Assembly (NCBI GenBank): GCA_007922225.1 | Contig: ML679973.1 | Coordinates: 806,001 to 870,000 of the forward strand | Direction: 5' to 3' | Source: Emydura subglobosa | Taxonomy: Eukaryota > Chordata > Testudines > Chelidae | Length of the DNA: 64,000 nucleotides | In this document: piece after piece, positions 55,826 to 64,000 of the stretch | Position numbering within the stretch: position 1 is the first letter of the stretch | Layout: each line of letters starts with the position of its first letter | Translations under genes and position numbers: made by a program | Notes under the pieces: model-generated | Database searches by the model: none | Seen by the model: the letters and a program-made list of their open reading frames with translations, nothing else | Told to the model about the DNA's origin: nothing

Positions 55826-56570
55826 TGTTGTCAGAACGTATCTTGCGTGAAATGGTGCCCACGTGCTGGCTGACCCGTTGGTGACACTTCACTCCACCGG
55901 GCTCTCATAGCAATTCCCGTCTGACCTGGTTAATTTGTCTTGTTGGCGCACGGTTGACTCAGCAGTACAAACCAGGCGAGAGGTACAATATAACAAAACA
56001 GCCAGTAAGCAGCTGCCGTGGGTTTTTCAAACTGCCAGCAGCCAATCCGCAGCCAGTGCGTTGTAAGCCTGACTATAAAGTTTAGGAGCAGGAAAAGCTC
56101 AGGCAGAGAGGAAAAACAGCTGGGCTGCATCTAGAGCGCCACCTTGCTTTGGCGGGCTGACGCCCCGAACTAGCCCGACTCCCCCGGACCTGATCACTCC
56201 TGGGGACTCTCTCCAATCTGCAGAACCCAGCGCAGATTGCCACCGAACCCTTCAGCTGAAAAGGAATGCTGTGGATTGGTATCTTGTTAGTGGTAAACTA
56301 TTAAGAACTGTTAGTGTTGTGTTTGTATCTTTTAGTAATTAAGCTGTTAGGATTTGTTACTGTTGCAAACACATCCCTTAGTGAGAAACGGTTAATGTTG
56401 TAATTGTATATTCTGCCTCAGTGTAACTGAATGAAATAGCCTTTAGAGAGTGGGTTAGAGCTTTGTGTTTAGGCTGTTTGTAATCCAATAAACCATTGGA
56501 TTTTCCCCTCGCCTTCTCTTAGTCCCTTTCTCGTATCACGAACCTAGAATTTACAAACTCAGTTGTAACA
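55826..56570 (+). repeat. Candidate solo LTR
   Basis: A block starting TGTTGTCAGAACG and ending AGTTGTAACA has LTR-like layout: a TATA-like CTATAAAG (about 56,072), then an AATAAA (about 56,486) followed by a T-rich and GT-containing tail. The ends are TG...CA. I found no convincing target duplication, so the left boundary is uncertain. The family is unnamed, and no internal retroviral sequence is attached. Confidence 0.5.
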
Positions 56571-56742
56571 AGTATGATTTTTGGCCCCTGCTGCAGGCAG
56601 TCTTCTGGTAATGCAAAAAATTCCTGCCTTCATGTGATTTTTGGGAAGCAAAAAGAGAGACAGATACACACAATGCCCTGTAGCCTAGTGGAAACCAAGA
56701 GACCATGAGGTCTTGGCCCAACTCTTCTATTGACTATTGTTA

Positions 56743-57885
56743 ATCATAGAATCAAAGAAGATTAAGGTTGGAAGGGACCCCAGGAGGTCATCTAGTCCAA
56801 CCTCCTGCTCAAAGCAAGACGAACCCCAACTAAATCATCCTAGCCAGGGCTTTATGAAGCCGGGCCTTAAAGACCTCTAAAGATGGAGATTCCATCACCT
56901 CTCTAGGTAACCCATTCCAGTGCTTCACCACCCTCCTAGTGAAAAAGTTTTTCCTATTATGCAACCTAGACCTCCCCCACTGCAACTTGAAACCAGTGCT
57001 CCTTGTTCTGTCATCTGCCACCACTGAGAACAGCCTAGCTCCATCCTCCCTGAAAACCACCTTCAGATGGTTGAAGGCCTCTATCAAATCCCTCCTCACT
57101 CTTCTCTTCTGCAGACTAAACAAGGCTAGTTCCCTCAGCCTCTCCTCATAAGTCATGTGCTTCACCCCCCTAAATCATTTTCGTTGCCCTCTGATGGACT
57201 CTCTCTGATTTGTCCACATCCTTCCTGTAGGGCTCAAAACTGGACACAGTACTCCAAATGCGGCCTCACCAATGCCGAATAGAGGGGGAATAATCACTTC
57301 CCGCGATCTGCTGGCAATGCTCCTACTAATGCAGCCCAATATGCCATTAGCCTTCTTGACAACCAGGGCACACTGCTGACTCATATCCAGCTTCTTCTCC
57401 ACTGTTACCCCAGGTCCTTTTCTGCAGAACTGCTGCCTAGCTCATCGGTCCCCAGTCTATAGCTGTGCGTGGGATTCTTCCATCCTAAGTGCAGGACTCT
57501 GCACTTGTCCTTGTTGAACCTCAGATTTCTTTTGGCCCAATCCTCCAATTTGTCTAGGTCACTCTGTATCCTATCCCAACTTCCAGGGTATCTACCACTC
57601 CCCCTAAGATTAGTGTCATCTGCAAACTTGCTGAGGGTGCAATCTACCCCATCCTCCATTAATGAAGATGTTGAACAAAACCGGCCCCAGGACCGACCCC
57701 TGGGGCACTCCGCTTGTTACCGGCTGCCAGCTAGACACTGAGTCGTTGATCACTACCCGTTGAGCCCGATGATCTAGCCAGCTTTCTACCCATTTTATAG
57801 TCCATTCATCCAACCATACTTCTTTACCTTGCTGATAAGAATACTGTGGGAGACTGCATCGAAAGCTTATGAGGCCATTAAATAT
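56743..57885 (-). mobile_element. CR1 LINE, 5'-truncated
   Basis: The 3' end is at the left: the plus strand begins AATCATAGAATCAAAGAAGA, the reverse complement of the CR1 ATTCTATGATT tail. Minus-strand frames encode the end of the CR1 reverse transcriptase: [19 protein letters not shown] (57616-57888), FADDTNL (57405-57659) and the C-terminal LRELALFSLQKRRVRRDL region (56830-57165). Frameshifts and stops separate these pieces. The element breaks off near 57,885. CR1 is the dominant LINE of turtles, crocodilians and birds. Confidence 0.92.
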
Positions 57886-58290
57886 CACCCAGTTCCCCCC
57901 ATATGGAGCCCAGTAACTCGTGTGAAGTCCTTAATTAGTATCGAGAAAAGAAAGTTGCAGCATGGTCCATTGTGGTTAGCCCAGAGCCCCAGTCAAGCGG
58001 GGCATCCCACTTAGCTCCTGCTCTGAAGGGCGCTCAGGTTGTTTAGCAGGGTTGCTGGAGGTTTAGAAGTTCAGTCCCAGGAGATGGTGCAGCTGAGTGT
58101 CTTACCTTAGTGAAAGAGTGAGACTTTAATGGGGTATGGTACAGTGCACCAGAAGTATTTTGCAATAAGTGACTGGCAGCCGTTAAAGTAGGGTAGTTAA
58201 AGGAAGCAGCAAGACGGTGGCATGTAACCAGTTCTCTAAGAAGCACATCATAAGTCTCAGCTGATTACCCAGCCGGACAGAGATCACCAG
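57886..58290. other. Non-coding, unassigned
   Basis: The stretch between the CR1 copy and the SCAN/gag element shows no recognised gene. It may be 5' leader or LTR sequence of the gag element, but no boundary could be placed. Confidence 0.4.
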
Positions 58291-60155
58291 TCCAAGAAGT
58301 TGGTTCTAGCCAAAATAGGGGTTCAGGAGGGTCTGAAGAGCAACACAGGCAGCCGCCAGAGCAACGTCAGGGTGTCCACAAGATCTGGTTCCCATCCGGC
58401 AGGGTGTCTTCATGACCTGGCTCCCCATCAACAGTTTTGAAGCGGTGGGAATTGGGGATGAGTGCGGAGGAGCTAGAGGACTATGAGAAGAAGCAGAAAC
58501 ACAGAGAAGAGCATCAGCATCAGCAAAGAAAGCATGAGTGGAGACGGAGAAGTGGAGGGGCAAAATAACCCACTGAGGAGCAGGTGGGGAAAGGCCCTAG
58601 GATGCCAATTCCGCAGGGAACCTTGTTACCTCACAGACTGGGATCTGCTAGTGTGTGCTCAGGAATTGACACGGCTCTCGTTCGATAATGACAGAAAGGC
58701 TTTAATTACTATACTTATAAACATATAAAATGAGCCCACAAACCAAAGGTCCAGTGTATTTTAGCTGCAAAAGCCATTATCCTTACCAATGCAGGCAAGA
58801 GGCAGCAATGGTTTCTTAGTAGCTTCCCCCGAGAGCCTGGATCCAGCATGATCTCAGAAGACAGCTGGGCAAAAATGGCAGGTCCTGCCAGTTTCTTGTC
58901 CAGAGTGATTCTTCACTCTTGAAGCTTGCTTGCCTTGCTTATTTCCATTGCTTCTCTTTTATATTCTTAAATTCAGTGTTTTTCAAAGTATTTTGGTAAT
59001 TTACATGATTAAACACAGGAATTCCTGAAAACAATACAAGAGGGAGAGACCCATGTGTTTTACTTAGTGAAAAGGCGCTAGCCACCTAGATTTGTTGTTT
59101 AGTTTCAGTGTTCCACCCTTCAAACAAAGGGGTGTTGGGGTTGTTGTGATTAAATTGAGCAATACCTGGGGTGGCGTCCAGCCATTGGCTTTGATCATAA
59201 GGTATTTTGAGAGATCTGGATCCATGGAGGTCTAGCACGCCCTGCATTTAACACATTTCTGTTTACTGCATAGATGAGTTACTCCCAAAGGATAAGTTCA
59301 TAGGGAAGATGGTCCAGACAAGAGAGGCAATTAATAAGCAGTTATCTTAATGAAATACCAGACATAATTTGAGAATGGAAAGACAGCGTGGGTGTGTTGC
59401 AATGAGAAACAACAACCCCTTTTCAAAAGGGACTTCAGCCACCATTTCACATACTCTGCAATATGCATCTTATTAATATTTGGTAGCTTAATTTTATAAG
59501 TAGGCCCAACCTAGCTGAGATTTCATGGTCTACAACCTAGATAACAAATTGTTGCCCTAGTTTAAGAAGGGGGACATATAGATGCCTACCTCACTGCCTT
59601 TGAAAAGGCCTGCGATTTGAACTAGGCTGACCCTGTGAATCGGCTCTTCCGTTTCACCCCCTAACTTGGTCCCAAAAGCCATAGAAGAGTACAGCTAGAT
59701 GGGTGGAATTGATAGTGGAGACAATGAACTATTCAAAAAGGCTTTACTGCTTATGTTTGAGCTGATCCTTGAGGCTTATAGGAAAAGGTTTTGGGGTGTA
59801 CAAAAGATCTGGGGTCTGACCTACATGGAAGTCACCACCCTGATGGGAAAACATCTTCACAAATGGGGTAAGGGTGCAGGGTTCACTACACTGGAGGATT
59901 TGTATAACCTGGTTGGGTTGGAGCAATTTTATGAGATCTGTCCTCAGGCCTTTAAAACGTTGTTAGTGGACAGGAAGCCCACAGATTTGCATAGTGCAGG
60001 CTGGTTGGCAGATGAATTTGTGGACAGCAGGTCCAGATACGAAAAGAGAGCCAAAAGGGATTGGCCTAAGCATGGGTCCATGGAAAGAGACGCACTCCAT
60101 GGAGGTATCCCAGAAGTGGAACTTAGAGAAACCCAAAGCTGCAGGAATGGCTGAT
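58290..60155 (+). mobile_element. SCAN/gag retroelement remnant (Gmr1-like Ty3/Gypsy group), split by a solo LTR
   Basis: The right part (about 59,540-60,154) reads as a reptilian gag with a SCAN-type capsid domain. An open frame at 59699-60154 (151 codons) includes AYRKRFWGVQKIWGLTYMEV, LYNLVGLEQFYEICP and SAGWLADEFVDSRSRY, the alpha-helical SCAN/capsid pattern. The left part (about 58,440-58,610) carries the charged coiled-coil leader (SAEELEDYEKKQKH, EEHQHQQRKHEW). A 911-bp solo LTR interrupts them at 58624-59534. Vertebrate SCAN domains derive from such a gag, but no zinc-finger exon was seen, so this is the element and not a SCAN gene. Internal stops show it is dead. No zinc knuckle or pol was found. 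Confidence 0.75.
58624..59534 (-). repeat. Solo LTR of the intronic ERV family, with perfect 4-bp target duplication
   Basis: This 911-bp LTR lies on the minus strand, starting TGTAGACCATGAAATCTCAG and ending GGTAACA in its own orientation. ACCT occurs exactly at both borders (58620-58623 and 59535-59538), the 4-bp target duplication. It is close in sequence to the 3' LTR at 19422-20333, in opposite orientation. A solo LTR is the usual product of recombination between the two LTRs of a provirus. It is inserted inside the SCAN/gag element, so it is the younger of the two. Confidence 0.92.
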
Positions 60156-60159
60156 GCGG

Positions 60160-60930
60160 GGACTGTGCTGGAGTGCATTCCGCCCGCACTAGACAGGAAG
60201 GGATTAACTCTGCGGTGTGGGCTGAGGAAGCCATGCCCTCCTCCTTCCTACTGGGCATGCTCCAGGTGCCTCAGCAGCATAAAAGGGAGGAACCAGCTCA
60301 GAGGAAAGACAGTGGCAGCTCCTGACCATGGGGAGGGAGTCAGGGCTATTGAGACCTGGACAGATGCCTGGGCACTGAAGGACAGCACAGAGCTACTGGA
60401 GGCCACATAACATGGGGGACCCTACACCCTGAAGGTATTCCACCCATGAACGTGGGAGTCACAGAATGCAGCAGCCGGGAGGGGACTAACCCTTGTCCTG
60501 GTAACAGTTAGTGTGTTTTGGCCAGATCCCTGCTGACTCAGCAACATGCCCCCTTGTCACTTCCTGGGCTGGGACCTGGTGGAGCAGTGAGGGCCCAGAT
60601 CCTGCTACCCTGGCTGATGCCCATCCCCACAGGGTGGCCCACCCAATCCTATTGACTCTGGCCATTAGGCCTCACAGCTTTGAGGCATAGGACTGCTCAG
60701 AGGATGGGGTGCATTCACCCTGAACTAGATGGGGTGATCCCCCAACCTGTCACAGGGACTCGGAGACTCAGAATGCCCAAGGCTTCCTGAAATAAGGCTT
60801 GTCTGGGGCAGAGAGGCTGTGTCATTCACCGTCTGACCAGAAAGGCAGCCTGTAACTCAGGTTCCTGGAGTGAACCAGGTGACTGGACTTTCAGAGGAAA
60901 GCCAGCTGCTCAGGCACACAAGGGCTGACG
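60160..60930. other. Unassigned sequence downstream of the gag remnant
   Basis: Moderately G+C-rich with no recognised gene. It contains a TATA-like CATAAAAGGG (about 60,280) and promoter-like spacing that could belong to a retroelement LTR, but no ends or duplication were found. Confidence 0.4.
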
Positions 60931-61085
60931 ACTATGTCTACACAGCAAAGAAGAACCTGCGGCTGACCTGCGCCAGCCGACTCCTGCTCCGGCTGTGGGG
61001 CTGTTTCATTGCTGTGTAGACTTCCCGGCTCAGGTTGAAGCCCAAGCTCTGAGACTGCCCATCTCGCAGGGTCCTAGAGCCCTTT
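60930..61085. mobile_element. Short MITE-like repeat
   Basis: Begins GACTATGTCTACACAGCAAA and contains GCTGTGTAGACTTCCCGGCT, GCGCCAGCCGACTC and CAAGCTCTGAGAC. These are blocks of a short palindromic sauropsid repeat in which CTACAC...GTGTAG motifs face each other. Boundaries are approximate. Confidence 0.55.
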
Positions 61086-61089
61086 TATC

Positions 61090-62495
61090 GTTTTCCTGTA
61101 CGATTCGTTTGAGAGTGTGGTGATTGTCTGTTTTCACACATAGTTGTTGTTGGGGGTGTTTAGTGGACTAGACAAGGTACACCACATGTGGTGATAGGCC
61201 CGTGTAGTTGGAGGGTCCATGGAGCTCGGAAGGTGTGTTGGGAGTGTCGGTCATGGTAACAGTGGAGATATGTTCACAGGTTTTGGATCTACTGTTCTGG
61301 CAGGGTCTCTCACTCACAGAAATTGGTCCAATATTACCTCACCCCCCTTGTCTCTCTCCTATCCTGGGGCTGACATGGCTACAACTACACCGCCTGTGTC
61401 ACTTTAAAACAGGATCCAGTCCCTGCAGATTTGACTCCAGGGAGCCAGATGCAGGTGTCAGAGAACACGCAAATAGCCTGGCTGGCAGGAGGAGGGCTTC
61501 CCCCCCACCCCTGGCTTGGAACACAAAGGAAAGGCTAAGGCTGGTAAGCACAGAATGTCTGTCTGTAACCAGACACCTTAGCTTGGTAGGACAGAGGGAG
61601 GTTCCCAGCCGCCCATCTCGACACAGGAGCTGACTTATGCAGGCTCTGCTGCTGGGGCCTGGGACTAAAGCAACAAGGTGGCAGTCACCACAGGGTTACC
61701 ATATTTCAGGTTCCTAAAAAGAGGACACTGGGGAGGGGGGCTGTCAGTCAGCGTGTCCCTGCGGGGCCCCCTTCCCAGGGCTGGGAGCTGGGGCCTGGGT
61801 GGGTGGGATCCGGCAGCTGTGGCTTGCAGGGGAATGGATCAGTCAGCTGTGGATGCAGGAGAGGGCCCAATTGCGGAACGGACCAATCGGGGCTCTTTGC
61901 TCTGCAAAATCCCTGGACAGTGCCTGTTTGATTTAAATCTCCTCCCTCCCCCACCCGGAAAGAGAGAGGTTTTGGGGTGGCAAAAGTGTGGGGGCTGCAT
62001 GAGAGCGCCTCGTGTGCACCCTGCGAGTGCCCTTGAACAGACCAGCCCTGAGGGAGGACGTGAAGCTGCTCTGAACGGTGGATTGGAAACGGTAAGTGCG
62101 GTGGAGGCGCAAGAAGGGTGCTGTAGGAATCTTGAAAGTAGACTCTGGTAGAACAACTGCCAGGGAAATGGGAACGATGCTGTGGCAGCTGTGGATAACA
62201 TTGGTGGGTTTGAACTTCCCCAGGTCACTGGCTGAAGTGAGCCTGCTCAGTTGTGTCTCCAAGGAGAAGAAGGTGTGACGGCGTGGGAATTGTCTGTAAT
62301 ACTTGAGCAGTATTGAGTGCCTCCGTCTCCCCTATGTGCTGCGTAGTTAACTAGGGGGTGGGAAAAGGCGGCTGTTGGCTCTCGGGCAGGCTGTGACAAA
62401 GGTGTGAATGGCGCCTAGTTGCCTCTGGTTTGGAGCACAGGTCAGTGGAGGTTCCATGAAGACCATGGCAAATGAATCACTGGGACGTTTGGTGC
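61090..62495. other. Intergenic, repeat-like, no gene recognised
   Basis: Several open frames of 60-157 codons (for example 61208-61633 and 61678-62151) have no recognisable domains or splice context. The block starting GGGTTACCATATTTCAGG (61,694) resembles the start of a dispersed reptile repeat. Confidence 0.5.
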
Positions 62496-62504
62496 CTCGT
62501 TCCA

Positions 62505-62650
62505 GGGGGTAGCCGTGTTAGTCTGGATCACCCCTAGCCTAGAGGTTCTACCTCTGCATCTGACAAAGTGAGCTGAGCCTCACCAAAGCTTGTGCCTGCT
62601 AAAATTAAACGTGTCAGTCTTTAAAGTGCCACAGAACTCTCGTTGTATTT
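62505..62650 (+). repeat. Penelope-like 3' tail fragment
   Basis: AGGGGGTAGCCGTGTTAGTC, then ATCTGACAAAGTGAGCTGAG, AAAGCTTGTGCCTGC and GTCAGTCTTTAAAGTGCCAC in order. The end matches the tail of the Penelope fragment at 41,465-41,553, diverged. It carries no coding sequence. Confidence 0.65.
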
Positions 62651-62689
62651 GGTGCCTGGCGACTAATGGCATGAATGGCCCACCCCTCT

Positions 62690-63250
62690 GCAGGAAGCCA
62701 GCCAAGTCTGACCAGCTAGATGACAAAGGACGGAGGAGGGGCTAGGTGTGATTTGCCTGGGAATTTGAATGAAAGGGCACAGACTCAGGATGGAGGAGGA
62801 GGTGTGGCGGGTACACCTCTTCCCTGGTGCTCTGGGCTGACCAGAATGGATTAGCTGTAACTTTCTTTGCTCTGTGCTAACCGAGGACTTTCCGTGCTGT
62901 GTTCCAGACCTCTAATAAGTCCTGGTGCTCTTACAACACTGGCTGAGTGTCAATGCAGATGGTGAAGGTGAGGGGTGCATTGCTCCCTTTGGGGGTACAA
63001 GTCTCCCTTAGGTGCCGATCTCTGGTGGACTCGCTGAAGGGAACTCAGGGTGTGAAGCAGGAGGGCTGGTGTCTCGGAGGCTTGGTCCAAGAAGGTGGTG
63101 AAGCAGGGGAGCTTGCCCCAGTGAAAGACTGAGACCTAAGGGGTCTGGCACATCGAAGGGGTCCTCCCAAGGGCTGTTCCAGAGCTGTGCTAGAGCACCG
63201 GACCTGTGGATCTGTGACAAGGGCTCTCTGACCTAGGGTTAGGGGAGGAT
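62690..63250 (+). repeat. Candidate LTR and leader of a turtle-type retroelement
   Basis: A promoter-like block followed by CTAATAAG (poly(A)-like), GTGCTCTTACAACACTGGCT and a G-rich leader resembles the LTR-to-leader junction of endogenous retroelements in turtles. No ends or target duplication were identified, and no gag follows. Weak call. Confidence 0.35.
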
Positions 63251-63299
63251 CCCTTGATTTAAGGTTACGGGAGATAATGTTGTGGAAGATACGGCACTC

Positions 63300-63890
63300 G
63301 AACATAGTGTTGTGGTTTTGACAGCAGTTACAGGTCACCACACAGCTATTTTTAAGCAAGCACGTTTATTCTTAAGGTAAAAAGCATTACAGAGGAAACG
63401 TATACAAAAGAATAAAAGTACCTACATGCATACAAATAACGTATCGGCGGTCACTGTAATTCCAGTGTAGGGCTCTGGTAGGGATCAGTCTTTCAACCGT
63501 CACAGCTGGATTTGCCCCGTTGGTTACACGTTCATGTCAATTTTTAGATCAGGCATCATAACCCCAACTGGAAAGTTCAGCTGGTTTTTTGTGTTACAGC
63601 TTGAGCCTTTTATCTCCAGTGTCTGAGAACGGACAATCACTCACTGACAGCTCTCTCCTCAGGGTGTACCTTGAAAAGGCTAGGTTTTTGCATAACTGAT
63701 GTAGTGGAATTTACATTAACCACTCTGCAGGGATTCCTCAGGAAAGCCACTTAACACTTCTTGTCCCAAAAGTCCATGCTTGTTGCATGCATTTAAATGT
63801 ATTCCTTATACTTCCCAGGTCTCGCCTATGCCATAACTTCAATGGAGGGTACTGGGCCTGACACACAGTCCAATATACACATAGACCAAT
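63300..63890 (-). repeat. Candidate LTR, minus orientation
   Basis: On the minus strand an AATAAA (63365-63370 on plus as tttatt) precedes a short GT-containing tail, and about 500 bp of AT-rich LTR-like sequence lies upstream. This is the layout of an LTR 3' end. Ends were not resolved. Confidence 0.4.
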
Positions 63891-63898
63891 GTGACTTA

Positions 63899-64000
63899 TA
63901 GAATCTTAGAATCATAGAATATTAGAGTTGGAAGGGACCTCAGGAGGTCATCTAGTCCAACCCCCTGCTCAAAGCAGGACTAACCTTAGCTATATCATCC
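63899..64000 (-). mobile_element. CR1 LINE 3' end, running off the window
   Basis: AATCATAGAATATTAGAGTT followed by GGAAGGGACCTCAGGAGGTC and TAGTCCAACCCCCTGCTCAA is the reverse complement of the CR1 3' end. The rest lies beyond the right edge. Confidence 0.9.

Noticed and set aside
56571..56742. Possible target duplication of the 55,826-56,570 LTR
   Set aside because: Flanks (ACAG on the left, AGTA on the right) do not match, so boundaries stay provisional.
1..64000. CRISPR arrays, bacterial operons, riboswitches
   Set aside because: Introns, poly(A) signals and retroelements make this vertebrate DNA; no spaced direct-repeat array was seen.

Overview
The window is vertebrate nuclear DNA, most likely from a turtle; a crocodilian is the next best guess. 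The four genes are multi-exon with GT-AG introns. The repeats are a sauropsid mix: CR1 LINEs, a Penelope-like element, hAT MITEs with 8-bp target duplications, a SCAN/gag retroelement, endogenous retrovirus LTRs and old MIR-type SINEs. The host call rests on repeat style and synteny and was not tested by a search.

Layout. (1) 1-25,065, minus strand: the first 19 coding exons of NCAPD2 (condensin I subunit); the rest lies beyond the left edge. Its introns hold a TIR element, two CpG-rich hAT MITEs and a degraded endogenous retrovirus. (2) 24,600-26,000: a CpG island shared head-to-head by NCAPD2 and MRPL51, with four same-strand CCAAT boxes. (3) 25,816-26,505, plus: MRPL51 (mitoribosomal protein), complete. 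(4) 29,541-32,026, plus: VAMP1 (synaptobrevin-1), complete, with an unusually divergent SNARE motif. (5) 34,236-43,620: no gene recognised; it holds a 1.57-kb TIR element with internal tandem repeats, MITEs and a Penelope fragment. (6) 44,054-51,635, minus: SCNN1A (ENaC alpha), 12 coding exons, next to a 400-N assembly gap. (7) 52,115-64,000: repeats only, including LTRs, CR1 copies and a solo LTR with a perfect 4-bp target duplication inside a SCAN/gag retroelement.

The neighbourhood is the conserved NCAPD2-MRPL51-VAMP1-(TAPBPL-CD27-LTBR)-SCNN1A block of human 12p13. Here the three bracketed genes are not seen between VAMP1 and SCNN1A, and SCNN1A points the opposite way to the mammalian arrangement. 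The genes do not form a pathway: chromosome condensation, mitochondrial translation, vesicle fusion and epithelial sodium uptake. NCAPD2 and MRPL51 share a promoter. Exon boundaries of all four genes were checked for phase and every coding sequence stays in frame.
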